Shown: positions 9,806 through 19,284 of the stretch, piece after piece | Numbering within the stretch: the first letter of the stretch is position 1 | Layout: each line of letters starts with the position of its first letter | Source of the DNA: Spirochaetota bacterium | Lineage (GTDB): Bacteria; Spirochaetota; UBA4802; UBA5368 | DNA length: 43,907 nt | Assembly (NCBI GenBank): GCA_018263175.1 | Contig: JADFDB010000005.1 | Location: 1 to 43,907, forward strand | Direction: 5' to 3' | Program-made: the position numbers and the translations under genes | The notes under the pieces: model-generated | The model's database searches: none | What the model saw: only the letters and a program-made list of their open reading frames with translations | What the model was told of the DNA's origin: nothing

Positions 9806-10210
9806 CTATTTTTTTACCCAGTTTTCAATTTTTAATTCACCAATTCTTTTAAATTCTTTTTCGTTATTTGTAACAAGTATTAGATTTTTTGACATGGCTT
9901 GAGCAGCAATTAGTAAATCCATTGGTCCGATAATTAGGCCTGTTTTTTCTACTTTTGATTTAATACGGCCAAATGTAGTTGCATCTGTATCATCAAAGTG
10001 TAAAATATTAAAAAATGATAGAAATTCTATAAGAGCAATTTTGTTTTTTTCAGGAAAACTACTTTTGACAATACCATACTCGAGTTCAGCAATAGTAATT
10101 GATGAAATGGATATTTCTTTTTTACTTTTTGCTTTTAGAGTATGTAATACTTCAATAGGCTTTTGTTTAATAATATAGATGCATATATTTGTATCTAATA
10201 AGTACATCAA
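9806..10210 (-). CDS. vapC: PIN-domain toxin, VapC family
   Basis: '[15 protein letters not shown]', '[15 protein letters not shown]', '[30 protein letters not shown]': conserved PIN acidic residues. Confidence 0.93.
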   Translation of the reverse strand: MMYLLDTNICIYIIKQKPIEVLHTLKAKSKKEISISSITIAELEYGIVKSSFPEKNKIALIEFLSFFNILHFDDTDATTFGRIKSKVEKTGLIIGPMDLLIAAQAMSKNLILVTNNEKEFKRIGELKIENWVKK

Positions 10211-10437
10211 AAATCTTCTCTTTTTCGATTAGTTCCCTGTGATCTACCATCGTTGAAAATATCATCTGAGAAGTTATTTAAACCATGTAGGAATACTTCC
10301 CATGATTTATTATTGGGGAGTAAAATTACGGCATCGCCAACTTTTTGTATTAACACATCTTTTCCAGAGAATTGGAATTCTTTTGGAAGGCGGACAGCCT
10401 GGCTTCGGCCATTTATAAATAATTTAGCGCTTTGCAT
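10207..10437 (-). CDS. vapB: AbrB-type antitoxin, VapB family
   Basis: '[41 protein letters not shown]'; ATGA-type overlap with vapC. ATG at 10437 preferred. Confidence 0.92.
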   Translation of the reverse strand: MQSAKLFINGRSQAVRLPKEFQFSGKDVLIQKVGDAVILLPNNKSWEVFLHGLNNFSDDIFNDGRSQGTNRKREDF

Positions 10438-10456
10438 GATGTTCACCTCTTGGGGC

Positions 10457-10485
10457 AATATATATCACGGTATATATTAAGTCAA
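10457..10485 (-). promoter_or_regulatory. vapBC promoter with palindromic operator over the -10
   Basis: Minus strand: TTGACT (10485-10480), 17-nt spacer, TATATT (10462-10457); perfect 8-bp inverted repeat aatatata-tcacgg-tatatatt at 10457-10478. Confidence 0.75.
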
Positions 10486-10507
10486 GTCAAAAAACTGATG
10501 CATGAGG

Positions 10508-10546
10508 ATAAAAAGACGGGGCCTCGCCGCGAACGATGAAGCCCCG
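10508..10546 (-). terminator. Rho-independent terminator for the 10600-11265 gene
   Basis: Minus strand: CGGGGC-N18-GCCCCG followed by TCTTTTT. Confidence 0.7.
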
Positions 10547-10599
10547 ATTGCGCGAGATATTCTGAGTATTTTATTGAAGCCGCGTGCGCCTGTGCGTTC

Positions 10600-11265
10600 T
10601 CAGTAGGTCCATCCCATAATCCCCAGGCCGATAATATTCATGATTATCGCCACGGCGTAGACGCACGAGATGAAGATGACCCGCTTCTTCGTCGTCTTCA
10701 GCCACAGCATGAAGATGATGGCCGCGAAGAAATGGAAATAGCCGATGAGCAGAATCAGCCAGATGCCGGCAAAGGTGCGGTTCCAGCAGGGGTATTCCCA
10801 GACCAGGTGCCCGCCGATGTTGAGCAGGCATTCGACGAACACGCAGAACACGGTGAAGCCGATCGCCATCGCCCATTTCTCGGGGAGGCCGAGTATCGTA
10901 CGGTTCTGTTCTTTCGACAGGGAATGGTAGAAGATGATGCCGGCCAGCGTGAACATGAACATGATCTCGATGTTCCATCCGACCATCGTGCGAAGGGCCG
11001 TATCGCCCGGCGCGGTCCAGAAGGCCGAACGGCCCGAGAGGACCATGATCCACCCGTTCCATGTCTCGTTGAAGAAATCCATGCCGAACAGGGTAAGCCC
11101 CGCGAAGACCGCCTCCCAGTTGCTGCTTTCCCTCGCCTTCTTGATCTCGGTGGCGTAGATGTACATCACGATCGCCAGCAGGGGAATGACGTACCACTTG
11201 AGGGTTGAAAGATCACGCAGGCCGTTGAGTGCTTGTAGCGTCGCTTCGGTCATATATACCTCCAT
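10600..11265 (-). CDS. Multi-TM membrane protein, function unknown
   Basis: 221 aa with repeated hydrophobic helices; own terminator; next gene upstream is a TetR regulator. Confidence 0.75.
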   Translation of the reverse strand: MEVYMTEATLQALNGLRDLSTLKWYVIPLLAIVMYIYATEIKKARESSNWEAVFAGLTLFGMDFFNETWNGWIMVLSGRSAFWTAPGDTALRTMVGWNIEIMFMFTLAGIIFYHSLSKEQNRTILGLPEKWAMAIGFTVFCVFVECLLNIGGHLVWEYPCWNRTFAGIWLILLIGYFHFFAAIIFMLWLKTTKKRVIFISCVYAVAIIMNIIGLGIMGWTY

Positions 11266-11475
11266 CCTGTTTTCAGACCTGCCGCCTGGGCGGGCCGTCA
11301 GGCATCCCTCCGCCGCGGGCGAAGGGACGCTTCGGTCCGTCTTGGATGCGCAACACGTCTGTTATATGGGCCGTTGCACGGACATCGTCCTCGTATCGAA
11401 AAGCTCCGTGTATCCGTGCCGTTCCCGTTATGCGCGAAGTGAAATGCCTCCATGGCCGGTGCATCCGGCCGTACA

Positions 11476-12054
11476 TCATCCGACGAGTCCCCGCAAAATA
11501 AGCCTGAGTCCCTCCCGGAACATCGCCGCAACGTTTTCGCCCTCCGGTTTGACGTAGGCCTTGATGAGAAACATGATGTACACCGAGAACAAAAAATCCG
11601 TGGCGCGGTCCACATCCATTTTATGAAAGGACTTTTCCCGGACGCCCTGCGCGAGGATGTCCTTCATCAACCGCATCGCGCCCGCGTTGATGTCGTAAAA
11701 CCGGTCCTCGCCGGGCGAGAGCGTGAAGATGTCGGGGTCGCGCGAGAGTATGGCCAGAATGTCATCGCGGTCCTGCAGGTACTGGAACGAACGCTCGGCC
11801 ATCACGTTGAACTTCTCCGGCGCGCGCTTCTCGAGCGCCACAGCCTCGGCCACGGAGTCTCTCCATCGGCCCAGGGCGCTCCGCACGGTCTTCTCGTAGA
11901 GCTCCTTCTTGTTTTTCACGTAGAAGTAGATATTGCCCGGCGTCATGCCCACCTCGTTCGCGACATCCTCGATGGTGGCCTTTTTATAGCCGTACTCCGC
12001 GAAGAGCTTCAGCGCGGCGTCGAAGAGCAGGGTTTCCTTGTCCGTTCTGTTCAT
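11476..12054 (-). CDS. TetR/AcrR family transcriptional regulator
   Basis: N-terminal HTH 'KETLLFDAALKLFAEYGYKKATIEDVANEVGMTPGNIYFYVKNKKELYEKTV'. Confidence 0.95.
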   Translation of the reverse strand: MNRTDKETLLFDAALKLFAEYGYKKATIEDVANEVGMTPGNIYFYVKNKKELYEKTVRSALGRWRDSVAEAVALEKRAPEKFNVMAERSFQYLQDRDDILAILSRDPDIFTLSPGEDRFYDINAGAMRLMKDILAQGVREKSFHKMDVDRATDFLFSVYIMFLIKAYVKPEGENVAAMFREGLRLILRGLVG

Positions 12055-12084
12055 GAGACTTGTTTTACATGGTGCGCATATCGG

Positions 12085-12142
12085 GTCCCCCCGTCGCAGG
12101 CGGAGGAAACCGGTTTAATTCCACGTTATGCGGCAACTCTCC
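12085..12142 (+). repeat. Dispersed palindromic intergenic repeat, copy 2
   Basis: gtccccccgtcgcaggcggaggaaaccggtttaattccacgttatgcggcaactctcc; matches copies at 7731 and 14168. Confidence 0.8.
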
Positions 12143-12336
12143 TGTGGTCTCCGGGGGTTGCGATTGAATAACTGAATATATTCTTTAAATATTTAATTTT
12201 GTCAAGCGCATTTTAAACGCGCCGGGCGTGATTTCGATGCTTGCCGGAAGCGGGAGGCGCATGGAAGGGGAGTGGCGTGGCCGGTCGCGACGCCGGCTGG
12301 CGAGAGCGGGACGGCGTGAGACCGTCCCGCGTAGCG

Positions 12337-12849
12337 TTAATCCCTTTTATGGCGGGTCCTGGCCTCCGCCGGGTAGGTGATGACGACGGTTCCCACCGCG
12401 TGGGAGCCCTTGCTCAGGTTCGACAAGAAGATGAAGTATTCGCCTCCGGTCCGTACGAGCTCGCCCGCATCGACGGCGTAATTGATGGATTCTTTGGTTT
12501 TAAACCTTTCCGCTTTCTTGATGTACTTTTTCTGGATTTTGTTGGTCTTCTCATCCTGGGTGCCTTCGGCCTCGATGATCCATACCTTGAAGGGCGAGCC
12601 GTCGCCTCCCTTTATCTTGCCGCCTCCAACCTCGACATCCACCGTGATGAGGCCCGGTTCGTCCAGCTTGATGGGGAAGCGTACCGAATACGGATCGCTT
12701 TCGCCGCCCGGCGCCGGGTACAGGGTGTACTTGTGCGTCTCGGTCTTCTTCAGACGCTGCTGCCCCGCGGCCGAAAGGCCGGAATCCGTAATGAAGACCG
12801 ACAGAACATACATGAGCGAAAGACACAATGCGATGAGAAGCTTTTTCAC
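12337..12849 (-). CDS. Secreted protein of unknown function
   Basis: Signal peptide 'MKKLLIALCLSLMYVLSVFITDSGLSAAG'; coherent 170-aa frame. Confidence 0.7.
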   Translation of the reverse strand: MKKLLIALCLSLMYVLSVFITDSGLSAAGQQRLKKTETHKYTLYPAPGGESDPYSVRFPIKLDEPGLITVDVEVGGGKIKGGDGSPFKVWIIEAEGTQDEKTNKIQKKYIKKAERFKTKESINYAVDAGELVRTGGEYFIFLSNLSKGSHAVGTVVITYPAEARTRHKRD

Positions 12850-13073
12850 GTATAACCTCCGAAAGGTGATGTAGTAGAGGGTTTATCCCGTGAAACGGTC
12901 ATTAGTGCAAGTCCGAAACGGTGTTTTCCGACGATTTCGCGCGACGGCCCCCGGCGCCGAGCCGGGGCTGGAGGGTGGTGCGAAACCGGCCGGCATAAAT
13001 GCGAAGGTAAGGATTCGAATCGTCACCTTCGCTCAACGTAAAAATACTCTGCCTCAAGGCCGTTTTAACAGGA

Positions 13074-13107
13074 GCCCCCTTTATCAAAGGGGGCGCGCCG
13101 GAGGCGC
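13074..13107. repeat. Double hairpin in intergenic region
   Basis: GCCCCCTTT-atc-AAAGGGGGC (13074-13094) followed directly by GCGCC-gga-GGCGC (13095-13107). Confidence 0.85.
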
Positions 13108-13179
13108 AGGGATTTAATAAGTCTCCAGCCCTGTATCCCGTCGCGAGGCGCAATGTGAAGACGAAAAAAGGAAAGCCCG

Positions 13180-14010
13180 CTACACCGGCCACGCGTCCAT
13201 CGGGCCGCCGGAAAGAATGCTTTGCACCGCGTTTGCCTTGGCGTAATGCCCGCCGGTGATGTAGAACATGGGGCCTTCGCGCCCGAGCAGTTTCCGCGCG
13301 ATCGCCCGCGGTGAAAAGCCACTGGCGCGCAGATCGAGCACATCGTCGCGCAGGCGCGTCATGAACGCGACCTTGTCGCGCAGTGCCTTCGTCCCGTCGC
13401 GCACAACGCCGAGCAGACTGCAGAAGATGGTTTCGACCTCGAGCTCGGCCAGGTGCGAAAGCGTTTCGAGGAGGAGCGCATAGTCCTCGTCCCTTCTGAA
13501 ATACTTGATCTTCCTGCCGCAGTAGGTGTCGCCGGTAAAGAGCCATTTCTTTTCAGGCTCGTAGAGGCAGATATGGTCGAAGCTGTGTCCTGGCGTGAAC
13601 AGCACGTCAAAGGAGTGATTGTCCGTTTCGACGGTGGTACCGATCGGTTTAGCCGTGGAGCCGTCATGGCGCCGCCAGACGACAAGCTGGTATGGCCGAA
13701 GTGGCATCCTTCCGGGGTCGGCGATCCAGGGAATGGCGCGTTCGTGGGCGAGGATCGCGGGATTGCGGCCGGCGGCCAGCGCGGCGTTGTTGCCGGCGTG
13801 GTCCTCGTGGTGGTGCGTATTGACGATTGTGCGCACGGTCCGGTCGCGCTGGGCGTCCATGAATTCACGCCGGGCCGCGATGGTGCCGGTATCGATAAGG
13901 AGGTCGTCGACGAGGAAGGCGTGCACCCAGTAGGGCACCACGGGCCCGAGGCTTCTCCCCATCTTGAACAGCGTGACGTCGTTGTGCGTCGATGTGATCA
14001 GCATGCTCAT
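13180..14010 (-). CDS. MBL-fold metallo-hydrolase
   Basis: 'IVNTHHHEDHAGNNAAL' (HxHxDH-like motif), 'VLFTPGHSFDHICLYEPEKKWLFTGDTY'. Confidence 0.93.
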   Translation of the reverse strand: MSMLITSTHNDVTLFKMGRSLGPVVPYWVHAFLVDDLLIDTGTIAARREFMDAQRDRTVRTIVNTHHHEDHAGNNAALAAGRNPAILAHERAIPWIADPGRMPLRPYQLVVWRRHDGSTAKPIGTTVETDNHSFDVLFTPGHSFDHICLYEPEKKWLFTGDTYCGRKIKYFRRDEDYALLLETLSHLAELEVETIFCSLLGVVRDGTKALRDKVAFMTRLRDDVLDLRASGFSPRAIARKLLGREGPMFYITGGHYAKANAVQSILSGGPMDAWPV

Positions 14011-14167
14011 CCCCCCTTGCTTCGATGACGACCGCGATCTGGAGCCTCCATATCGCCGAACAATAACTTTTCCGGATTTGACCCGACTGTCAAGTCCTAT
14101 ACGCCAAAGGGGCGGGCGCTCCCGGTGCGTATTTATATTAAACTTGTTTCATATCTTGCTGATATCG

Positions 14168-14227
14168 GTTTTTCCCCCGCCTGCGGCGGGGGAAAACCGG
14201 CTTAATACCCAGTTATGCAACAACTCT
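14168..14227 (+). repeat. Dispersed palindromic intergenic repeat, copy 3
   Basis: ggtttttcccccgcctgcggcgggggaaaaccggcttaatacccagttatgcaacaactc. Confidence 0.85.
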
Positions 14228-14326
14228 ATTTCATCCTTCGCCCGGCTCAAAAAAATATTTGTGTAATTACGAATGGTGTGCGTATCCTCAGTCATCCTAC
14301 AAATAAAAAGAGGCACGGAGCAGCCC

Positions 14327-16735
14327 ATGAATCCCACACTCAGGAAATGGCTTAAAGTCTTCGCCGTCTCGCTCGTCTCGCTCGTCATCATCGCGTTCGT
14401 ATCGTTCCAGATATTTTTCAGGCTTGCCGTACCCTCGTACAGCGGCTCGCTCGATGTCCCCGGTCTTAAACAACTGGTCGAGGTGCGCACGGATGACCAT
14501 GGCATTCCGCACATCCTGGCTAGAAACGACGACGACCTGTTCTTCGCGCAGGGATACATCACGGCCCGCGAGCGGATGTTCCAGATGGACCTTACGCGCC
14601 TGGCCGGCAGGGGAGAGCTCTGTACCCTCTTTGGCGAAAAGACGCTCGAGACCGACCGCTATTTCAAGACCCTCGGGTTTTATCGCGCGGCGCTCGACGA
14701 ATACAAAAACCTCACGCCGCCGACCAGGCTCGCCGTCGATGCCTACACCCGCGGGGTGAACGCCTACCTCGCGACGACGAAGCGCCTCCCGCGCGAGTAC
14801 TTCATCCTTGGAGGCAGGCCCGCGGAGTGGAAGGCCGCCGACTGCCTGGTCGGTGCGCTCCTGATGTCATACCGGCTGAGCGCGCCGCGCCAGACCAAGG
14901 CGATACTCCAGCGCATCTACGAGCACGCGGGAGCGGAGACGCTGAATAAACTCCTGCCGTGGGTACCGGCGTCGGCGCCGGTAGTGTCCGGCGAGCGGAA
15001 CCGCGTCTCATCGGCCCTCAGGTTCAGGGCGCCGGAGGCTCGGCCCGCGCGGCGTCTGGAGGGCGCGTCCGGCGACCCCTACTGCCCGGTGCTGATGCGG
15101 CAGCGGGCGAGCAACTGGATGATCTTCTCGGGCTCGCGCACGGCCACGGGCAAGGCGGTCTTTACCGGGAGCCCCGACCTCGAGGCCGTCATCCCCTCGC
15201 TCTTTTACCTGGTGCACCTGAAGGGCGGCTCGTACGACGTCATCGGCGGTTCGATCGCGGGACTTCCGGGCGTGCACGCCATCGGCTTCAACGGCAGGGC
15301 CGCCTGGAGCATCACCGTGGGAAACGGCGACAACGTGGACTTCTTTGTCGAGAAACCGAACCCGTCGAATCCCGACCAGTACCTCACGGAAAACGGGTAC
15401 AGGAATTTCACGGTGATACACGATTCGATTAAGATCAAAGTGAAGGGCGGCTTCCGGGAGGAGAAGCTGACGATACGCGTGTCGCGCCACGGCCCGGTGA
15501 TAAGCGCCGTAATGAAGGCCTTTCCGGCGAACTGCACCATGCTGTGGCCGGGGCTCATGGGGCACGACGGCAGCTTGAATGGCCTGCTCACGCTTAACCG
15601 GGCGCGCACCTTCGCCCAGTTCCGTTCGTCGCTCGGCATGGTGCGGGGCGCGAGCATACACATCGGCTACGCCGACGTCGATGGCAATATCGGCTACCAG
15701 TACATGTCGACCCTGCCGGTGCGCAGGGGCGGTGAAAATCCGATCGCCATGCCCGGCGAGAAGGGCGCCCACGACTGGATCGGCTTCGTGCCGTACGAGC
15801 GGCATCCGTACGACTACAATCCGAAAAAGGGCTATCTCGCCTCCTTCAACCAGATGCCCGCCGTCGCGAATCATTACGGCACGGCCTTCTTCCTCTTCGA
15901 GCGCTCGTTCCGTTTCGACGAGATGGTGAACGCGAAGGAACGCTTCACCGTCGACGAGATCAGGGCGATGCAGAACGACACCGGTTCGTATGTGGCGAAG
16001 CGCTTCGTGCCGCTCATCGCCGCCGCCTGCGCGAAGGACGCCTCGCTCGCGCCGCACGCGAAGCGCCTCGCGGCGTGGGACCGGTTTGTGAGCATCGAAA
16101 GCGGCGAGGCGACGCTCTTCAATGCGTTCATCACGAAGCTCATCGCCAACACCTTCGCCGACGAGCTCGGCGATGCGATCATCGATGAGTTCTACAGGGA
16201 CCTGCAAGTTTCCATCCCGGTACAATGGCTGATTCGCTATCTCGAAGAGCCGGATAACGCGTTCTGGGACAACATTAAGACGAAGGATGTACGGGAGACG
16301 CGCGATGATATGATCGTTAAAAGCATGAAAGACGCCGTCGCGCAGGTGGCCGGCAGGTTTGGTAACAACGAAAAGAAATGGGCCTGGGGACGCGTCCACA
16401 AGATGCTGATCAAACATCCCCTCGGCGAGGTTCTCCCGTTTCTGAACCTCGGGCCCTACGTCTACGCGGGTGATGATTTCACGATCCACGCGGGCTGGTG
16501 GGACCGCTATAATCCCTTCAAGATGAAAAGCGGCGCGGCCATACGCCTTGTCGTGGACATGGCCGATCTTTCGACCATGACGGTGATGAGCCCGCCCGGG
16601 CAGTCCGGTCATTACCTGAGCCCGTACTACGGCGACCTCGCCGAGACCTGGGCGAAGGGCGGACAGGTGAGCGCGCACTACACCTCGGCGGAGAAGCTCG
16701 GGAAGGTATTGAAGCTCGTGCCGTCGAAACAGTGA
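14327..16735 (+). CDS. Penicillin acylase family protein (Ntn-hydrolase)
   Basis: 'VEVRTDDHGIPHILARNDDDLFFAQGYITARERMFQMDLTRLAGRGEL'; predicted nucleophile Ser in 'ASNWMIFSGSRTATGKAVFTGSPDLE'. Confidence 0.95.
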   Translation: MNPTLRKWLKVFAVSLVSLVIIAFVSFQIFFRLAVPSYSGSLDVPGLKQLVEVRTDDHGIPHILARNDDDLFFAQGYITARERMFQMDLTRLAGRGELCTLFGEKTLETDRYFKTLGFYRAALDEYKNLTPPTRLAVDAYTRGVNAYLATTKRLPREYFILGGRPAEWKAADCLVGALLMSYRLSAPRQTKAILQRIYEHAGAETLNKLLPWVPASAPVVSGERNRVSSALRFRAPEARPARRLEGASGDPYCPVLMRQRASNWMIFSGSRTATGKAVFTGSPDLEAVIPSLFYLVHLKGGSYDVIGGSIAGLPGVHAIGFNGRAAWSITVGNGDNVDFFVEKPNPSNPDQYLTENGYRNFTVIHDSIKIKVKGGFREEKLTIRVSRHGPVISAVMKAFPANCTMLWPGLMGHDGSLNGLLTLNRARTFAQFRSSLGMVRGASIHIGYADVDGNIGYQYMSTLPVRRGGENPIAMPGEKGAHDWIGFVPYERHPYDYNPKKGYLASFNQMPAVANHYGTAFFLFERSFRFDEMVNAKERFTVDEIRAMQNDTGSYVAKRFVPLIAAACAKDASLAPHAKRLAAWDRFVSIESGEATLFNAFITKLIANTFADELGDAIIDEFYRDLQVSIPVQWLIRYLEEPDNAFWDNIKTKDVRETRDDMIVKSMKDAVAQVAGRFGNNEKKWAWGRVHKMLIKHPLGEVLPFLNLGPYVYAGDDFTIHAGWWDRYNPFKMKSGAAIRLVVDMADLSTMTVMSPPGQSGHYLSPYYGDLAETWAKGGQVSAHYTSAEKLGKVLKLVPSKQ

Positions 16736-16741
16736 ACTGAC

Positions 16742-16778
16742 GCGGGCATTATGGCCATGCCCGCCGGTCGTGTCTTTT
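16742..16778 (+). terminator. Rho-independent terminator after the penicillin acylase gene
   Basis: GCGGGCAT-N7-ATGCCCGC followed by cggtcgtgtctttt. Confidence 0.5.
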
Positions 16779-16787
16779 GTACCTGAT

Positions 16788-16822
16788 GAAAATACGGGCG
16801 GCCTTCCATTCGGAAGGCCGCC
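16788..16822 (-). terminator. Terminator for the DUF805 gene
   Basis: GGCGGCCTTCC-attc-GGAAGGCCGCC (11-bp perfect stem); minus strand followed by cgtattttcatc. Confidence 0.65.
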
Positions 16823-16851
16823 GGTGCACCGGGTTGCCGCGTTCGTTACAT

Positions 16852-17196
16852 TCAGGCCTTCGGGCTGGGGCCGTACCTGTTTTCGCCGGGCTGGCTGTCG
16901 CTCACCATGAAAACCAGAAGGACGATGAAACCGACGATGGGCACCAGGCATATAAAGAGCCACCACCCGCTGCGGTCGGTATCGTGCAGCCTGCGTATGG
17001 ACACGGCAAGACCGGGTATGAGCACGCCGAGGGCGTACACTATCGCGAGGATGCCCATCGTGCCGAGAAAACCTTCGACCAGACCAAGCACGAAGCCTAT
17101 GATAATGTTGAAAAGAAAAAATATCCAGTACTCCTTCCTCCGCGACCTTCCGGTGAATACCGCGTATTTTTTCAGCACGTCAAGATAATAATTCAT
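16852..17196 (-). CDS. DUF805-family membrane protein
   Basis: 'YYLDVLKKYAVFTGRSRRKEYWIFFLFN' and 'AVSIRRLHDTDRSGWW' are hallmark DUF805 motifs. Confidence 0.93.
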   Translation of the reverse strand: MNYYLDVLKKYAVFTGRSRRKEYWIFFLFNIIIGFVLGLVEGFLGTMGILAIVYALGVLIPGLAVSIRRLHDTDRSGWWLFICLVPIVGFIVLLVFMVSDSQPGENRYGPSPKA

Positions 17197-17403
17197 AAAG
17201 ACCTCCGCTTGATTTAGTTGTGGTTAAAAACGGGATGATCGGAACAGGCACGTCCACCGCCGGGAGGGTTATTCCGTTCTGCTCAACTCTTCAGCAAGCC
17301 TCTGCGGACGCGCGCCAACCCGCCATGGAAGTCGGCAGCAGGTTGAGTATGTCTCATTGCGCCGTAAATGGCAACTTAAATTTTCCATGAGGCCATGCAT
17401 CGC

Positions 17404-17434
17404 CCTGGCAAAAACCGGTTGCCTTTTTGCCAGG
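17404..17434. repeat. Inverted repeat/hairpin upstream of the 17445 gene
   Basis: CCTGGCAAAAA-ccggttgcc-TTTTTGCCAGG, 11-bp perfect arms. Confidence 0.8.
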
Positions 17435-17444
17435 TGGGTGATGA

Positions 17445-18206
17445 ATGGGGAAAAAGGAAATCGGCCACGCCGCCATGAAACGCATACTGTCATTCCTGCT
17501 CGACGCGCTTGAAGAACTTTTCATGGTGCCGGTCGTCGCCATCGGCCTCGCGGGAATCGCCTGGTTCATCATCCCCGACTTCTTCCGCGTGACCCTGGTC
17601 AGCCAACCGGCCTCCGCAAGCGTGCGGCAGGTCATCGAACAACGCTCCCCGAAGTTCATCACGATAAAGGGCCGCTTCGATTATTCGGGAATCCGCTATC
17701 GGTGCAGGCAGAACGAGGACCTCGGACGCTGCCTGCCGGAGGAGTATCTCTATCCCTTCTTCGACGAGTCGAGCGGCGAGGGCGTCTACGTTATGACGCC
17801 GGTCGACCCGGAGGTCTTCATCGTCATGCATCCGGGCGAAACGGCCGTCACCGCCGTGACCGAAGGCGTTTCGAAAAACGACCGGCGCTATCATCTGTTT
17901 ATCGACATCGCCCAGATTTCGGAGCGGGCGAACATGCTTTTGAAGGCCTACCGGAAGATCGACATGAACAGGCCCGCGATCGGTGACTTGATCGAACTGC
18001 TTTCCAACAAAGGGGATGCACCGTTGAGGGTGAACGAAGAAACCTATCTGAATGCCGACTATTCAATTTACCGTGGCGCTTCGGGCTATTTTCTGGGGGT
18101 GTTCGCGATCGTTATCGTGCTCGCCGGCATGCCGCTCATCGCCTTTGGCGCCGCCTCCGGGGTCGAAAACCTCCGTCGGAAACACCGCGATGGCCCGGGC
18201 GAGTGA
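17445..18206 (+). CDS. Membrane protein of unknown function
   Basis: 253-aa frame with N- and C-terminal TM segments and good codon character; start could be 17475. Confidence 0.7.
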   Translation: MGKKEIGHAAMKRILSFLLDALEELFMVPVVAIGLAGIAWFIIPDFFRVTLVSQPASASVRQVIEQRSPKFITIKGRFDYSGIRYRCRQNEDLGRCLPEEYLYPFFDESSGEGVYVMTPVDPEVFIVMHPGETAVTAVTEGVSKNDRRYHLFIDIAQISERANMLLKAYRKIDMNRPAIGDLIELLSNKGDAPLRVNEETYLNADYSIYRGASGYFLGVFAIVIVLAGMPLIAFGAASGVENLRRKHRDGPGE

Positions 18207-18302
18207 GCTCATGCCGCTCCTCCCGCCCCGGTTCCGGCCGTGTGCGGGATCGTTTATGCGCTGTCTGAACGCGCCCGAACCGGGGAAGGAGAGGCGGGCA
18301 GG

Positions 18303-19196
18303 ATGAACGTCATCGCGCGCCATGTCGTCCCGGCGGGTGCGCCCCGCGTCCGTTTCCGCGAGTATGCCTGCGAGGTCTTCGCGGTTTTTCCCTCGCGCAA
18401 GGGCGTCGTCAAGGCGATCAAACGGGGCGAATTCACGATCGACGGAACGCTCGCCGGTACGGGGACGTGGGTGCTTCCGGGCCAGGTCATCGAGCACGTC
18501 GATCCTGAAGGCTCCGCCCCGAAGCCCTTTGCGCTTCGCCTGCGCGTGGTGTTCGAGGACGAACATGTCGCCGTGGTCGTAAAGCCGGCGGGCATGGTGG
18601 TGAACGGCAGCCGCTTCAAAACGATCGAGAACGCGCTTCCGTTCAACCTCGCCGCGTCTTCGGAGTACGACGCCCTGCGCAGGCCCCTTCCCGTGCACCG
18701 GCTCGACAGTCCGACCTGCGGACTCCTCCTCGCCGCTAAGACCGCACGCGCCATGGTCGGGCTGGGCAGGCAGTTCGAGGAGCGGTCGGTGGAGAAGCGC
18801 TACCGCGCGGTGGTCATCGGCAGGCTCGACGGCGAGGGACTCATCGACGCGCCCGTCGACGGCCGGGAGGCCGTCACCATGTATCGTGCCGTGCGGCACG
18901 CGTCTTCGCTTCGAAGCGGCTCTCTTACACTCCTCGATCTCTGGCCGCAGACGGGTCGCACGCACCAGCTCCGGCGGCATCTCGCGCTGGCCGGTTTTCC
19001 GATACTCGGCGACGCGGCCTATGGCCCGGAAGGGCTCATCCTTCGGGGCAAGGGCCTCTTTCTCGCGGCGGTCGAAGTGTCCTTCGCTCATCCGCTTACG
19101 GGAGCGCGGCTCGGCTTCGCGATGGACGATCCACCGAAGTTCGCGGGCCTGCTCGAGCGCGAGGAGCGCCGCTTCATGAAGTACAACGGTCCCTGA
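18303..19196 (+). CDS. RluA-family pseudouridine synthase
   Basis: 'PVHRLDSPTCGLLLAAKT', 'VEKRYRAVVIGRL', 'PQTGRTHQLRRHLALAGFPILGDAAYG'. ATG 18303 preferred over 18240. Confidence 0.93.
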   Translation: MNVIARHVVPAGAPRVRFREYACEVFAVFPSRKGVVKAIKRGEFTIDGTLAGTGTWVLPGQVIEHVDPEGSAPKPFALRLRVVFEDEHVAVVVKPAGMVVNGSRFKTIENALPFNLAASSEYDALRRPLPVHRLDSPTCGLLLAAKTARAMVGLGRQFEERSVEKRYRAVVIGRLDGEGLIDAPVDGREAVTMYRAVRHASSLRSGSLTLLDLWPQTGRTHQLRRHLALAGFPILGDAAYGPEGLILRGKGLFLAAVEVSFAHPLTGARLGFAMDDPPKFAGLLEREERRFMKYNGP

Positions 19197-19284
19197 GGCG
19201 TTTCGCCCGCCGAATGTGCGGTGCCCCGGCCGCCTGCCGTGGCGCAATCGGCGCATACAGGCTTGACGAACCGATGCTCATACT

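Noticed and set aside
15008-16966. 652-aa minus-strand ORF opposite the penicillin acylase gene
   Set aside because: Long, but composition is R/H/V/A-rich with no domain; it mirrors the codon structure of the real plus-strand gene.
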